DNA of 64,000 nucleotides from Morganella morganii H1r (GCF_000633515.1 NZ_AYMP01000044.1:1-64000); one strand, 5' to 3'. Shown: positions 27,203 to 36,144, numbered from the stretch's first letter. Notes: generated by a model not told the origin, from the letters alone. Numbers and translations are program-made.

Positions 27203-27587
27203 CAGACCTCATGACGAACAGATTATTGTGATTTTCACGGCGGGCTGGCGTTTTCTGGCTGCCTTATCGGTGATGGCTTTCCTGACGCAGTTTCTGCTTT
27301 ATCTTTCCGGATTTTCCGGTGAGTATCCGATGGCGGCGGGGATCCTGTTCTTCCTGTGTGCTGCGTACTTTATCTTCCGGCTGTGGCTGGATCACCATCT
27401 GTTCCGCCGCCTGGCGCAATCGTCCGACACGGATATTTTTGATGAATCCCTGACCACCCTGTTTCCCGGCAGAGCACAGCACACCCACTTCTCACAACGC
27501 TGGCACGGCACAAAACGGCTGTTTCAGCAGGGAGCGCTCTGCATGGTGCTTCAGTGGGGGATAACAGTGACTGCCCTGCTTAACTGA
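27195..27587 (+). CDS. Small inner-membrane protein at the end of the ynb cluster
   Basis: 130 residues with about three hydrophobic spans (WRFLAALSVMAFLTQFLLYL, MAAGILFFLCAAYFIFRLWL and a C-terminal one). I do not recognise the family. The start overlaps ynbD by 8 nt, a sign of translational coupling, so it probably works with the lipid cluster. It converges on hda, with 3 nt between stop codons and no room for a terminator. Confidence 0.65.
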   Translation: MNNRPHDEQIIVIFTAGWRFLAALSVMAFLTQFLLYLSGFSGEYPMAAGILFFLCAAYFIFRLWLDHHLFRRLAQSSDTDIFDESLTTLFPGRAQHTHFSQRWHGTKRLFQQGALCMVLQWGITVTALLN

Positions 27588-27590
27588 CGG

Positions 27591-28307
27591 TCACAGCCGC
27601 AGAATATCTTTGACAAAGGGAATGGTCAGCTTGCGCTGCGCGACAATCGACGCATGATCGAGCCTGTCCAGCATATCAAACAGAGTGCGCATCTGACGGT
27701 CGAGGCGCTTTAAAATAAAGCGCCCGACATCTTCCGGCAGCTCAAACCCGCGCAGCTTTGCCCGCAGTTGCAGCGCCTGAATTTTTTCATCATCACTGAG
27801 CGGATGAAGTTTATAAATCTGCCCCCAGTCCAGCCGGGAGGCGAGATCCGGTAATTGCAGCGGGATCTGACGCGGTGGTCTGTCCCCGGTGATCAGCAGA
27901 CAAGTCTTGCCGGTCTCAAGAATGCGGTTGTAAAGATTAAACAGCGCCATTTCCCACTCTTCATCCCCCGCAATGCACTGCACATTGTCAATACAGACCA
28001 GCGACAAATGCTCCATACCTTCCAGCACATCCGGCACAAACCAGGCACGTTTATCCAGCGGCACATAGCCGACTGCCCGGTCTTTGGAAGAGACTTCCGC
28101 ACAGGCGGCATGTAACAGATGACTTTTTCCGCCACCGTCACGGGACCAGAAATAGAGATAGCTGCCGTGCGGCTGATTGATCGCCGCCTGAATGGCGGAT
28201 AACAGGGATGCGTTTTCCCCCGCATAGAAACTGTTGAAAGTCTCATCATCAGGGAGAGAAAGCGGCAGTGACAGCTGAGATGGCGTGTTCAGAGTTACCT
28301 CGGCCAA
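27591..28307 (-). CDS. hda: DnaA regulatory inactivator Hda
   Basis: 238 residues (E. coli 233). Hda with the beta clamp stimulates hydrolysis of DnaA-bound ATP after initiation. The clamp-binding motif QLSLPL sits at the N-terminus, and the AAA+ core shows [15 protein letters not shown] (Walker A), [11 protein letters not shown] (Walker B) and [14 protein letters not shown] (box VII with Arg finger). In E. coli hda lies between yfgD and uraA; here those neighbours are conserved but displaced by accessory genes on both sides. Confidence 0.95.
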   Translation of the reverse strand: MAEVTLNTPSQLSLPLSLPDDETFNSFYAGENASLLSAIQAAINQPHGSYLYFWSRDGGGKSHLLHAACAEVSSKDRAVGYVPLDKRAWFVPDVLEGMEHLSLVCIDNVQCIAGDEEWEMALFNLYNRILETGKTCLLITGDRPPRQIPLQLPDLASRLDWGQIYKLHPLSDDEKIQALQLRAKLRGFELPEDVGRFILKRLDRQMRTLFDMLDRLDHASIVAQRKLTIPFVKDILRL

Positions 28308-28560
28308 CGGGTGAACAAACGCCGTTAGTTTAACATAAATTCACCAGCTAAATGAACCTGTTCCCGGCAAAACCTCACCGGATGCAGAAAATTACAACAG
28401 TTACTCCCTGTTAGGTTTCACCATCAATAATTCAAAATACCAATAATTGCATAAAACATCCCTGTCTGAAGTACCCAACGATTATTGATATTTTATTTGA
28501 TTCCGCTCTGCTAACTTAATCCCCGCATGACGCAACAATACTTATATAAGGACGTATATA

Positions 28561-29865
28561 ATGAAGTTTAAGTTATTATCTGCAGTTATTCTGACTGCAC
28601 TTTCTGCCACGGCTTTCTCTGCAACTGAACAGACATTTTCTGATGGTTTAAAAATTAAGCTTAATGAAAAAAGCACCGGTTCTGACTTACGTATATATAA
28701 CGGCAAGCCGGTTCTGGCTATCTCATCTCCTGATAAAGGCAAAATTTCGCATAATTACTTTGATGAGTTTAATGTCGGTAAAGAAGGTATGTATATTGGT
28801 AACCAAAAAGGTGCCAATACCATTATCACCGAAGTGGTCAGCCATTCTCCGTCATTGCTGCACGGTAATATTGATATAATCGGTAAACTGGGCACTCTGA
28901 TTATTGCCAATCCCAATGGTATTACAACAAATTCAGGTTTTAGTGTTTCTAATATACAAAATCTTGAATTAGCAACAGCAAAAATTGCTGACGCATCAAA
29001 TAAAGATAACATCAAAATGATTAACAGTAATGACGGTGAATTACGTATTACACGTACTAATATCACTCCTGATGCCAAACTTGATAAGTTATCATTAATC
29101 TCTAATAAAATTTCCATAAAAAAAAGCAAATTAAATTCTGATGAATTAAATTTCAATTTATTAACCTCATCCAAAAGCAAAAAAACACTTTCAGATATTG
29201 ATATCTATGTGGATGCGTATGGCCCTACTGGCGTCGATAAAATAAAGGCAACCAACCTAAATCGAAAACCATCAGAATTATATATTTCTGCTGACTCCGA
29301 AGTAACAGCAAATGATGTTAACATTAATCTTCTTGAATCTAAATTCAATAACAAAGGTTCAATCTATGGCCGGAAAAATGTGCGCATCACCTCAAAAAAA
29401 CAAAATGAAGGAAATTATACTATTGTAAATAATGGTGATATTACCAATATGAATAATACCGGGTCTATCAAAGGAAAAAATATCGAAATAGTTGCCCATG
29501 ACAGAAGCCATATGGAAAATCATGGTGAAATTAACGCTATAATGAAGATGGATGTTAATGTGGACAGAAGTACATTCATTAACTATGGAAATATCCATAA
29601 CTATGGAAGCTATCACAATAAGAAAACGGCAATCACTTTTGATCAAGGTACATTCATAAATAATGGTGAAATGAAAAGTGATGATTTACTAATTACGAAT
29701 ATCGCAGGCGGAAAATATATCAACAATGGTTCATTAGATTTCAAATACTATAATTTAACTGACTTCAGTGAACACAATCCAGACGACCATCCGCTGCTTC
29801 CGTTCGAATTTAATAACAGCGAAAAATCAAATAATCCTGACCATGATACCAGTGACGTTTTCTGA
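28561..29865 (+). CDS. Stand-alone TPS-domain protein 2 with short beta-helix rungs
   Basis: 434 residues: Sec signal (cleavage near AFSATEQ), a TPS domain with SSPDKGKISHNYFDEFNVG, TIITEVVSH and NPNGIT (NPNG at 117-120), then a beta-helix region. Rungs of xNxGxI type recur after residue 270: NNKGSI, NNGDI, NTGSIKG, NHGEINA, NYGNIHNYGS, NNGEMKS, NNGSLDF. The Cys pair seen after NPNG in CdiA is absent. It ends in an acidic Asn/Asp-rich tail. Ribosome site ataagga; strongly AT-rich. I would call it a mini-FhaB-like exoprotein of unknown role. Confidence 0.75.
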   Translation: MKFKLLSAVILTALSATAFSATEQTFSDGLKIKLNEKSTGSDLRIYNGKPVLAISSPDKGKISHNYFDEFNVGKEGMYIGNQKGANTIITEVVSHSPSLLHGNIDIIGKLGTLIIANPNGITTNSGFSVSNIQNLELATAKIADASNKDNIKMINSNDGELRITRTNITPDAKLDKLSLISNKISIKKSKLNSDELNFNLLTSSKSKKTLSDIDIYVDAYGPTGVDKIKATNLNRKPSELYISADSEVTANDVNINLLESKFNNKGSIYGRKNVRITSKKQNEGNYTIVNNGDITNMNNTGSIKGKNIEIVAHDRSHMENHGEINAIMKMDVNVDRSTFINYGNIHNYGSYHNKKTAITFDQGTFINNGEMKSDDLLITNIAGGKYINNGSLDFKYYNLTDFSEHNPDDHPLLPFEFNNSEKSNNPDHDTSDVF

Positions 29866-29918
29866 ACACGAAAATACTGCCTTATTTAAAGTAAAAAATA
29901 AACCTTCCTGATTTAATC

Positions 29919-29945
29919 ATAACCACCCGCAATGCGGGTGGTTAT
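29919..29945 (+). terminator. Hairpin after TPS gene 2
   Basis: A perfect 12-bp stem (29919-29930 with 29934-29945) with a 3-nt loop, 54 nt past the stop. The following sequence (ccaaagata) is not U-rich, so it may work with help or protect the 3' end. Confidence 0.6.
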
Positions 29946-30360
29946 CCAAAGATAATATCAGAATAGGATATTATGACCTGACCTTTATATAAATCCTGTT
30001 TAATTCAATCATTTTATTTACAGTTTAGATATCAATCACAAATTTGGTGCTAAATATACCATTCCCTATATCATTTATGACACCTCTCCTCTGAACCGGT
30101 ATTAATATTAATTTCAGTGATAACTATCTGATTATCTATAGCTTTGACACCCCTGGATAGCGATCTATATCTATAGATAAACCAAGAAAAATCACAACCT
30201 CACTGAATGTAATTAATAGCACCAACGCAAAAAAGATTCACCATACCTTAAAATTTAAAATAACAACCATATCATTTATATTCTTATCATTTAATGATGA
30301 TCAAATGACTTTTTATGGTAAAAATACACTCAAACCAACAAGCAACCAAAAGGATATACA
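29946..30360. other. AT-rich intergenic region upstream of TPS gene 3
   Basis: 415 bp, very AT-rich, no supportable gene. It should contain the promoter of TPS gene 3; several TATAAT-like hexamers are possible and I cannot choose. The repeated tatctatagctttga/tatctatagata stretch near 30130-30180 is a local imperfect repeat. A ribosome site (aaaagga) lies just before 30361. Confidence 0.4.
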
Positions 30361-31131
30361 ATGAAAAAAAATGGACTGTTACTTTCAATGTTAATTTTAT
30401 CACCGTTATCATTCGCTCTGGCAAATACAACAGATATCAGTATTGTGAATGATGTTGCAAAACTTAATCATAACGGAGAGCAACGTGTTATCACTGTTTT
30501 AGAAAAAAACAATTCAGATTTGTCACATATTCAATATGACAAATTTAACGTTGGCAGTGAAGGTGTCATTTTCAATAACCATATCGGAGCTGATACTATA
30601 GTCAATGAGGTTATATCTCAGTCGGCCTCTGAACTGAATGGCGAGGTTCATATTGAAGGAAAAGAGGCAAAATTTACATTGGTCAATCCTAACGGTATTG
30701 TTTGTCAATCCGGTTGCAGCTTCTCAAATACAACCTCTGTCAATCTGACTGTCGGAATAGAAGAACTTTCTGAAGACCACATTGTCGGACGTTCTGCCGG
30801 TAACAGTAAATTAACAATCAAAAATATAAAAAACAAAATCGCTGAAAAATTAAGAATCAGCAGTAAGAATATTGAGATTACCAACAGTCATGTCACTGCT
30901 GACCACTTCCGGTTTGATAGCATTTCTCAGGTTACGTATGAATCACCGGAAAGAAGCAATATAGTGATTGACAAACCGTCAGTAATAAAGGCCGGAGATA
31001 TCGACCTGCACCTGATGGAAACTGATATGACGAATAATGGCAGAATTGAGGGAAAAATACGCGGTGTTAGCTCAAAATCAACAGTTGTAAATAATGGCTT
31101 TATTGTTCATACAGACTCTAAACCTTTTTAA
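30361..31131 (+). CDS. Stand-alone TPS-domain protein 3
   Basis: 256 residues: Sec signal (cleavage near SFALANTT), a TPS domain with LSHIQYDKFNVGSEGV, TIVNEVISQ and NPNGIVCQSGC (NPNG at 109-112, Cys115 and Cys119), then about 130 residues of short beta-helix with two final rungs (TNNGRIEG, VNNGFI). The Cys pair is spaced by three residues rather than the two in CdiA and TPS protein 1. Good ribosome site. The following gene starts 123 nt downstream after a terminator-like hairpin. Function unknown. Confidence 0.75.
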   Translation: MKKNGLLLSMLILSPLSFALANTTDISIVNDVAKLNHNGEQRVITVLEKNNSDLSHIQYDKFNVGSEGVIFNNHIGADTIVNEVISQSASELNGEVHIEGKEAKFTLVNPNGIVCQSGCSFSNTTSVNLTVGIEELSEDHIVGRSAGNSKLTIKNIKNKIAEKLRISSKNIEITNSHVTADHFRFDSISQVTYESPERSNIVIDKPSVIKAGDIDLHLMETDMTNNGRIEGKIRGVSSKSTVVNNGFIVHTDSKPF

Positions 31132-31212
31132 TCAGATCTTTTATTTACCTTTAAATAGGTTAATTACATTAACCGTTTCTATATGACACTATAGTATTTA
31201 TAAAATAATTGT

Positions 31213-31236
31213 AAAAGAGGGGATCCCCCTCTTTTT
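31213..31236 (+). terminator. Terminator/attenuator directly before TPS gene 4
   Basis: A perfect 10-bp stem AAAAGAGGGG/CCCCTCTTTT (31213-31222 with 31226-31235, 3-nt loop) ends in a T run. It is a textbook intrinsic terminator for TPS gene 3, but only 18 nt separate it from the ATG of TPS gene 4. No promoter fits in that gap, so gene 4 must be reached by readthrough or by a promoter upstream of the hairpin. Confidence 0.8.
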
Positions 31237-31254
31237 ATTATATTAGATAATATA

Positions 31255-32178
31255 ATGAATAAAACAACATTACTATTTACTACCATATTATTTACCTGTG
31301 AAGTAACAGCAAACTCCGGGTATACTTATCCGTCAGGTCATGAAATAAAACCAAAAAATAACGTAGCAGAAATTATTTCTGGTGATAAAAGGCCGGAACT
31401 GATACTGAAACAAAAAGGTTCTGACAATGAGTCTCATGCGACTTTCAGTCAGTTTAATGTAGGCCGTAATGGATTAAATATTAATAATAAAATTAATGCC
31501 AGCCATATCATTACTGAAGTTATCTCAGATAATATTTCCCGTCTGGAAGGCGATATCCGGATCACTCATAATCCGGCTCATTTTTTTATTATTAATCCTA
31601 ATGGCATCACTATAAACAGAAAATTTAAGATATCAGGCACGATACATAACCATCTTATTACCGGACGGATGAAAAGCCCGGTTAATGACTGGAATGACAT
31701 CCGGCCCGGTCAGTTCGAACATAATGGCGGAAAATTAACCATATCCGGTGCAAACCGTCGTGGTAATTTTAATAACACTACGTTAATCAGCAGTAATATC
31801 CGGATGCGTAAAAGTAAATTATATGCCAATAATCTTTATATTAAAACACTCTTGAAGCGTTATGACGGATATTCCCGCTCCCCGAAAATCACAATCAGTA
31901 AGGATACCCAAATACATGCCGGTTTATTAAGCGCTGAATTAATCGGTGTCAATTTTAAGAATTTCGGAACAATAACAGGTAACCTTGATTTTCAGACAGC
32001 GGATACATCAATAGAAAACACAGGAACCATTAGCGGAGATACAGGAAAAATAGCATATCAGGGAAATATGTTTTTTAACGGAAAAAGCAATATAAAATAC
32101 AACAACAGTGATATTTTTTATTCAATTGACGAGCACAGTTTTTTCGATACAGGACTTAATACAGTCAGTATTGAATAG
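31255..32178 (+). CDS. Stand-alone TPS-domain protein 4
   Basis: 307 residues: a signal peptide (MNKTTLLFTTILFTC..., cleavage near VTANSG), a TPS domain with SHATFSQFNVGRNGL, IITEVISDN and NPNGITI (NPNG at 114-117; no Cys pair), then a short beta-helix with rungs FKNFGTITG and IENTGTISG. The start is fixed by the signal peptide, although no clear ribosome site precedes it and a terminator-like hairpin lies 18 nt upstream. It converges on uraA through a strong hairpin. Function unknown. Confidence 0.72.
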   Translation: MNKTTLLFTTILFTCEVTANSGYTYPSGHEIKPKNNVAEIISGDKRPELILKQKGSDNESHATFSQFNVGRNGLNINNKINASHIITEVISDNISRLEGDIRITHNPAHFFIINPNGITINRKFKISGTIHNHLITGRMKSPVNDWNDIRPGQFEHNGGKLTISGANRRGNFNNTTLISSNIRMRKSKLYANNLYIKTLLKRYDGYSRSPKITISKDTQIHAGLLSAELIGVNFKNFGTITGNLDFQTADTSIENTGTISGDTGKIAYQGNMFFNGKSNIKYNNSDIFYSIDEHSFFDTGLNTVSIE

Positions 32179-32186
32179 CACAGATA

Positions 32187-32219
32187 ATACCGGTGAAGCC
32201 GCAACGGCTTCACCGGTAT
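32187..32219. terminator. Bidirectional terminator between TPS gene 4 and uraA
   Basis: A perfect 14-bp stem (32187-32200 with 32206-32219, 5-nt loop) between the two convergent stops, with short A/T flanks. It marks the right edge of the accessory island. Confidence 0.8.
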
Positions 32220-32223
32220 CGTA

Positions 32224-33516
32224 TTAACTGTCTTTTTTCACTTCATCCAGGTTCACATCCACTACCCGCTCTTCCGGACGGATAATATTCACCAGACGGA
32301 ACACCAGTGCCAGACCAATCCCGACAACCGTTGCCAGTGCCATCCCTTTCAGCTCAGCCGCGCCGATATGAATGGTCGCGCCGCTCACACCGATAATCAG
32401 GATAACCGCTGTCAGGATCAGGTTCTGCGGCTTGTTATAATCCACTTTGGAATCAATCAGCACACGGATACCGGATGCACCGATAACCCCGTACAACAGC
32501 AGAGAAACCCCGCCCATCACCGGCACCGGGACAGCGGCAATCGCGGCAGCCAGTTTACCGACACAGGAGAGCAGAATCGCCAGTACCGCTGCCCCGCCGA
32601 TAACCCAGGAGCTGTAGACTTTGGTGATTGCCATTACGCCGATGTTTTCGCCGTACGTGGTGTTTGGTGTGGAACCAAAGAAGCCGGATAACACCGTTGA
32701 AAAACCGTTGGCAAACATAGAGCGGTGCAGACCCGGGTCTTTCATCAGATCACGTTTGACAATATTCGCGGTGACCACCAGGTGACCAACGTGCTCGGCA
32801 ATCACCACCAGCGCAGCCGGTAAAATGGTCAGAATGGCGAACCACTCAAAACGGGGTGTGTAGAATGTCGGCAGTGCAAACCACGGCGCTTCACTTACCG
32901 GGGTTAAATCCACTGCGCCCATAAAGAAGGCCAGTGCATACCCGGTCAGTACCCCGATAAGGATCGGGATAATCGCCAGGAAGCCGCGGAATACCACAGA
33001 GCCGAGAATCGTTACCCCGAGTGTGGTCAGAGAGATAATCAGCGTGGTGCTGTCCGGTGTTGCGCCGTTCTCGAATTTCAGCCCTGCCATACCGGCAGCG
33101 GTACCGGCCAGCTCAAGACCGATGACCGCCACAATCGCCCCCATGGCCGCAGGCGGGAACAACACATTGATCCAGCCGCGTCCGGCGATTTTGACAATCC
33201 CCGCCACCAGCATAAATAACAGCCCGCAGACGATAAACCCGCCGAGAGCGAGTTCATAACCGAGCGGCAGTAAAATCAGCACCGGTGAAATAAAGGCAAA
33301 GCTGGAGCCCAGGTACGCCGGGATTTTTCCTTTACAGATAAACAGATACAACAGCGTCCCGATACCGTTAAATAGCAGGATCGTGGCCGGGTTTACCTGA
33401 AACAGGATCGGCACCAGAACAGTGGCACCGAACATCGCAAACAGGTGCTGTAAACTTAACGGAATGGTGACCAGCAGTGGTGGGCGTTCATCGACTTCAA
33501 TAACGCGGCGCGTCAT
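32224..33516 (-). CDS. uraA: Uracil:proton symporter UraA
   Basis: 430 residues with about 14 membrane spans, NCS2 family. Diagnostic blocks: QHLFAMFGATVLVPILF near the N-terminus, IAEHVGHLVVT (with the uracil- and proton-binding Glu and His) and GFFGSTPNTTYGENIGVMA. It imports uracil, which Upp converts to UMP. It follows upp on the same strand, separated by a hairpin with a U run that could reduce its expression relative to upp. Confidence 0.97.
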   Translation of the reverse strand: MTRRVIEVDERPPLLVTIPLSLQHLFAMFGATVLVPILFQVNPATILLFNGIGTLLYLFICKGKIPAYLGSSFAFISPVLILLPLGYELALGGFIVCGLLFMLVAGIVKIAGRGWINVLFPPAAMGAIVAVIGLELAGTAAGMAGLKFENGATPDSTTLIISLTTLGVTILGSVVFRGFLAIIPILIGVLTGYALAFFMGAVDLTPVSEAPWFALPTFYTPRFEWFAILTILPAALVVIAEHVGHLVVTANIVKRDLMKDPGLHRSMFANGFSTVLSGFFGSTPNTTYGENIGVMAITKVYSSWVIGGAAVLAILLSCVGKLAAAIAAVPVPVMGGVSLLLYGVIGASGIRVLIDSKVDYNKPQNLILTAVILIIGVSGATIHIGAAELKGMALATVVGIGLALVFRLVNIIRPEERVVDVNLDEVKKDS

Positions 33517-33550
33517 CTTAAACCTCTTAATGATTACTCAGGGATATGCC

Positions 33551-33577
33551 AAAAAAAAGCCGACTATCAAGTCGGCT
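33551..33577 (-). terminator. Attenuator/terminator between upp and uraA
   Basis: A 7-bp stem (33558-33564 with 33571-33577, loop of 6) is followed on the minus strand by eight U residues, 7 nt past the upp stop. It probably ends a fraction of upp transcripts before uraA. Confidence 0.8.
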
Positions 33578-33584
33578 CATTAAC

Positions 33585-34211
33585 TTATTTCGTACCAAAT
33601 ATTTTATCGCCCGCATCACCCAGGCCCGGTACAATGTAACCGTGTTCGTTAAGGTGATCGTCGATGGATGCGGTGTACAGCTCAACATCCGGATGGGCTT
33701 TTTCCAGTGCTTTCAGGCCTTCAGGTGCCGCAACCAGCACGAGGATTTTAATCGCGGTACAGCCTGCTTTTTTCAGCAGATCAATAGTGGCGATCATCGA
33801 GCCGCCGGTTGCCAGCATCGGGTCAACCACCAGCGCCATACGCTCTTCTATATTAGAGGCTAATTTCTGGAAGTACGGGACAGGCTCCAGTGTTTCCTCA
33901 TCACGGTAAACACCGACAACACTGATACGGGCGCTCGGGATACTTTCCAGCACACCGTTCATCATACCGATACCCGCACGCAGGATTGGCACAACGGTAA
34001 TCTTTTTACCCTTGATTTGTTCAATTTCGACCGGACCACACCAGCCGTCAATTGTCACTTTCTCAGTTTCTAAGTCTGAAGTTGCTTCATAGGTCAGCAG
34101 GCTACCGACTTCTGAGGCCAGTTCACGAAAGCGTTTTGTGCTTATATCATGATCTCGCATCAGGCCAAGTTTGTGTTTAACGAGCGGGTGTTTTACCTCG
34201 GTGACTTTCAT
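33585..34211 (-). CDS. upp: Uracil phosphoribosyltransferase
   Basis: 208 residues, the E. coli length, from ATG 34211 ([19 protein letters not shown]); a longer open frame to 34376 runs into the promoter region. It makes UMP from uracil and PRPP. The PRPP loop [18 protein letters not shown] and the C-terminal [19 protein letters not shown] are intact. Divergent from purM, as in E. coli, with the purM PurR box about 175 nt upstream of the upp start. Confidence 0.98.
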   Translation of the reverse strand: MKVTEVKHPLVKHKLGLMRDHDISTKRFRELASEVGSLLTYEATSDLETEKVTIDGWCGPVEIEQIKGKKITVVPILRAGIGMMNGVLESIPSARISVVGVYRDEETLEPVPYFQKLASNIEERMALVVDPMLATGGSMIATIDLLKKAGCTAIKILVLVAAPEGLKALEKAHPDVELYTASIDDHLNEHGYIVPGLGDAGDKIFGTK

Positions 34212-34384
34212 GGGTTCTCCTACTGTGTAAGCCCTGGCGGACAAAAAAATCGCGAGATTATACCGCTTTTCTTTCGCAGCGCCACCCCGGATTTGTTGAT
34301 TATAGTCAATTATCACGAGTTTCATGTTCGTTACATGAATAAGTGTGATCTGACGCATTTTGACAAAAACCGGCATAAATCCTC

Positions 34385-34413
34385 TCGCAAACGTTTGCGT
34401 GGCCTGTTAGAAT
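34385..34413 (+). promoter_or_regulatory. PurR operator and promoter of purMN
   Basis: TCGCAAACGTTTGCGT at 34385-34400 matches the PurR consensus at 15 of 16 positions and is palindromic through its centre. A -10-like TAGAAT follows at 34408-34413, placing the operator over the -35 region, so PurR with hypoxanthine or guanine should block the polymerase. Confidence 0.88.
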
Positions 34414-34464
34414 AGCCGCGTTTTCGATACACCCACTTACTTGCAATCGCCGTTGGGGGCCGCA

Positions 34465-35505
34465 GTGACTGACAAAACTTCCCTGAGTTACAAAGATGCC
34501 GGTGTTGATATTGATGCCGGTAATGCCTTAGTTTCCCGTATTAAGCATGTTGTCAAAGAGACACGCCGTCCTGAAGTGATGGGCGGGCTGGGTGGTTTCG
34601 GTGCGCTGTGTGCGGTACCGCAGAAATATAAAGAGCCGGTGCTGGTTTCCGGCACTGACGGCGTCGGCACCAAGCTGCGCCTGGCGATGGATCTGGCACG
34701 TCATGACACTATCGGTATCGACCTCGTCGCCATGTGTGTGAACGACCTGGTGGTCGCCGGTGCTGAGCCTCTCTTCTTCCTCGACTATTACGCGACCGGC
34801 AAACTGGATGTTGATACTGCCGCCCGTGTGGTCACCGGTATTGCCGAAGGCTGCAAACAGGCAGGCTGTGCGCTGGTCGGCGGTGAAACCGCTGAAATGC
34901 CGGGCATGTATCACGGTGATGATTATGATGTTGCCGGGTTCTGTGTCGGCGTGGCGGAAAAATCAGAAATCATCGACGGCAGCAAAGTCCGCGCCGGTGA
35001 TGTGCTGATCGCGCTGGCATCCAGCGGCCCGCACTCCAACGGCTATTCTTTGATCCGCAAAATCCTGGAAGTCAGCAAAACTGACCCGGCAGCGATAGAG
35101 CTTGACGGCAAATCCCTGGCGGATCATCTGCTGGCACCGACCAAAATTTATGTTAAATCTGTGCTGAAACTGATCGAAAATACCGATGTTCACGCCATTG
35201 CCCACCTGACCGGCGGCGGTTTCTGGGAAAATATCCCGCGTGTATTACCGGCCTGTACCCAGGCACGGATTGATGCCTCATCCTGGCAGTGGCCGTCTGT
35301 CTTTAACTGGCTGAAAAATGCCGGGAATGTGGAAGACTATGAAATGTACCGCACCTTCAACTGTGGTGTCGGTATGGTGATTGCACTGCCGGCAGCATCT
35401 GTACCAGCCGCCCTCGCCCTGCTGACAGAAGCGGGTGAGAATGCATGGCTGATTGGTGATATCGCGGTGTGCCGTGAAGATGAACCGCAGGTCATCATCC
35501 GCTGA
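34465..35505 (+). CDS. purM: Phosphoribosylformylglycinamidine cyclo-ligase (AIR synthetase)
   Basis: 346 residues. I chose GTG 34465: it gives [20 protein letters not shown] as in E. coli and has ttggggg just upstream, whereas TTG 34441 has none. PurM converts FGAM to AIR with ATP. Conserved blocks include [27 protein letters not shown] and [16 protein letters not shown]. Its stop overlaps the purN start by one base, and both are under the PurR box upstream. Confidence 0.97.
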   Translation: MTDKTSLSYKDAGVDIDAGNALVSRIKHVVKETRRPEVMGGLGGFGALCAVPQKYKEPVLVSGTDGVGTKLRLAMDLARHDTIGIDLVAMCVNDLVVAGAEPLFFLDYYATGKLDVDTAARVVTGIAEGCKQAGCALVGGETAEMPGMYHGDDYDVAGFCVGVAEKSEIIDGSKVRAGDVLIALASSGPHSNGYSLIRKILEVSKTDPAAIELDGKSLADHLLAPTKIYVKSVLKLIENTDVHAIAHLTGGGFWENIPRVLPACTQARIDASSWQWPSVFNWLKNAGNVEDYEMYRTFNCGVGMVIALPAASVPAALALLTEAGENAWLIGDIAVCREDEPQVIIR

Positions 35506-36137
35506 TGAAAAAACGCCTTGTTGTCCTGATTTCCGGCAGCGGCAGTAATCTGCAGGCGTTAATTGACGCCTGCAATGCACAAGCCCTCAATGCAGAAATT
35601 GTCGCGGTATTCAGTAATAAAGCGGACGCTTACGGGTTAATCCGCGCACAACAGGCCGGTATTCCCGCACTGGCACTCAGTCCTGCGGAGTTTCCTTCAC
35701 GGGATGATTTTGATGCCGCATTGCAGATGCAGATTAATGAGTATCAGCCGGACTTAATCATTCTCGCCGGATATATGCGGATTCTGACACCGGCCTTTGT
35801 CCGCCATTACCACGGCAGAATGCTGAATATCCACCCGTCTCTGCTGCCGAAATATCCGGGTCTGCATACTCACCGCAAAGCGCTGGAAAACGGCGATGCC
35901 GAACACGGTACCTCTGTGCATTTCGTCACGGAAGAACTGGACGGCGGCCCGGTCATTTTGCAGGCACGCATTGCCGTTCTGCCGGATGACACCGAAGACA
36001 CCCTCACCGCACGGATACAACAGGAAGAACACCGCATCTATCCGCAGGTGGTTAACTGGTTTGTGCAGGGGCGTCTGGTGTTGAAGGAAGAAGGTGTGTA
36101 TCTGGACGGGAAATTACACTATCACAATACTATCTGA
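35505..36137 (+). CDS. purN: Phosphoribosylglycinamide formyltransferase
   Basis: 210 residues (E. coli 212). PurN transfers a formyl group from 10-formyltetrahydrofolate to GAR. Seen: the N-terminal phosphate-binding SGSGSNLQALID, and the catalytic Asn-His region MLNIHPSLLPKYPGLHTH with the downstream HGTSVHFVTEELDGG containing the catalytic Asp. Translationally coupled to purM by a TGATG overlap. A clean intrinsic terminator follows. Confidence 0.97.
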   Translation: MKKRLVVLISGSGSNLQALIDACNAQALNAEIVAVFSNKADAYGLIRAQQAGIPALALSPAEFPSRDDFDAALQMQINEYQPDLIILAGYMRILTPAFVRHYHGRMLNIHPSLLPKYPGLHTHRKALENGDAEHGTSVHFVTEELDGGPVILQARIAVLPDDTEDTLTARIQQEEHRIYPQVVNWFVQGRLVLKEEGVYLDGKLHYHNTI

Positions 36138-36144
36138 TTATCTG

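Noticed and set aside
28561-32178. The short TPS genes as pseudogene fragments of a large haemagglutinin
   Set aside because: Each has its own signal peptide, an uninterrupted frame and its own stop, three have ribosome sites, and sequence similarity between them is low; no downstream remnants of a long frame are visible.
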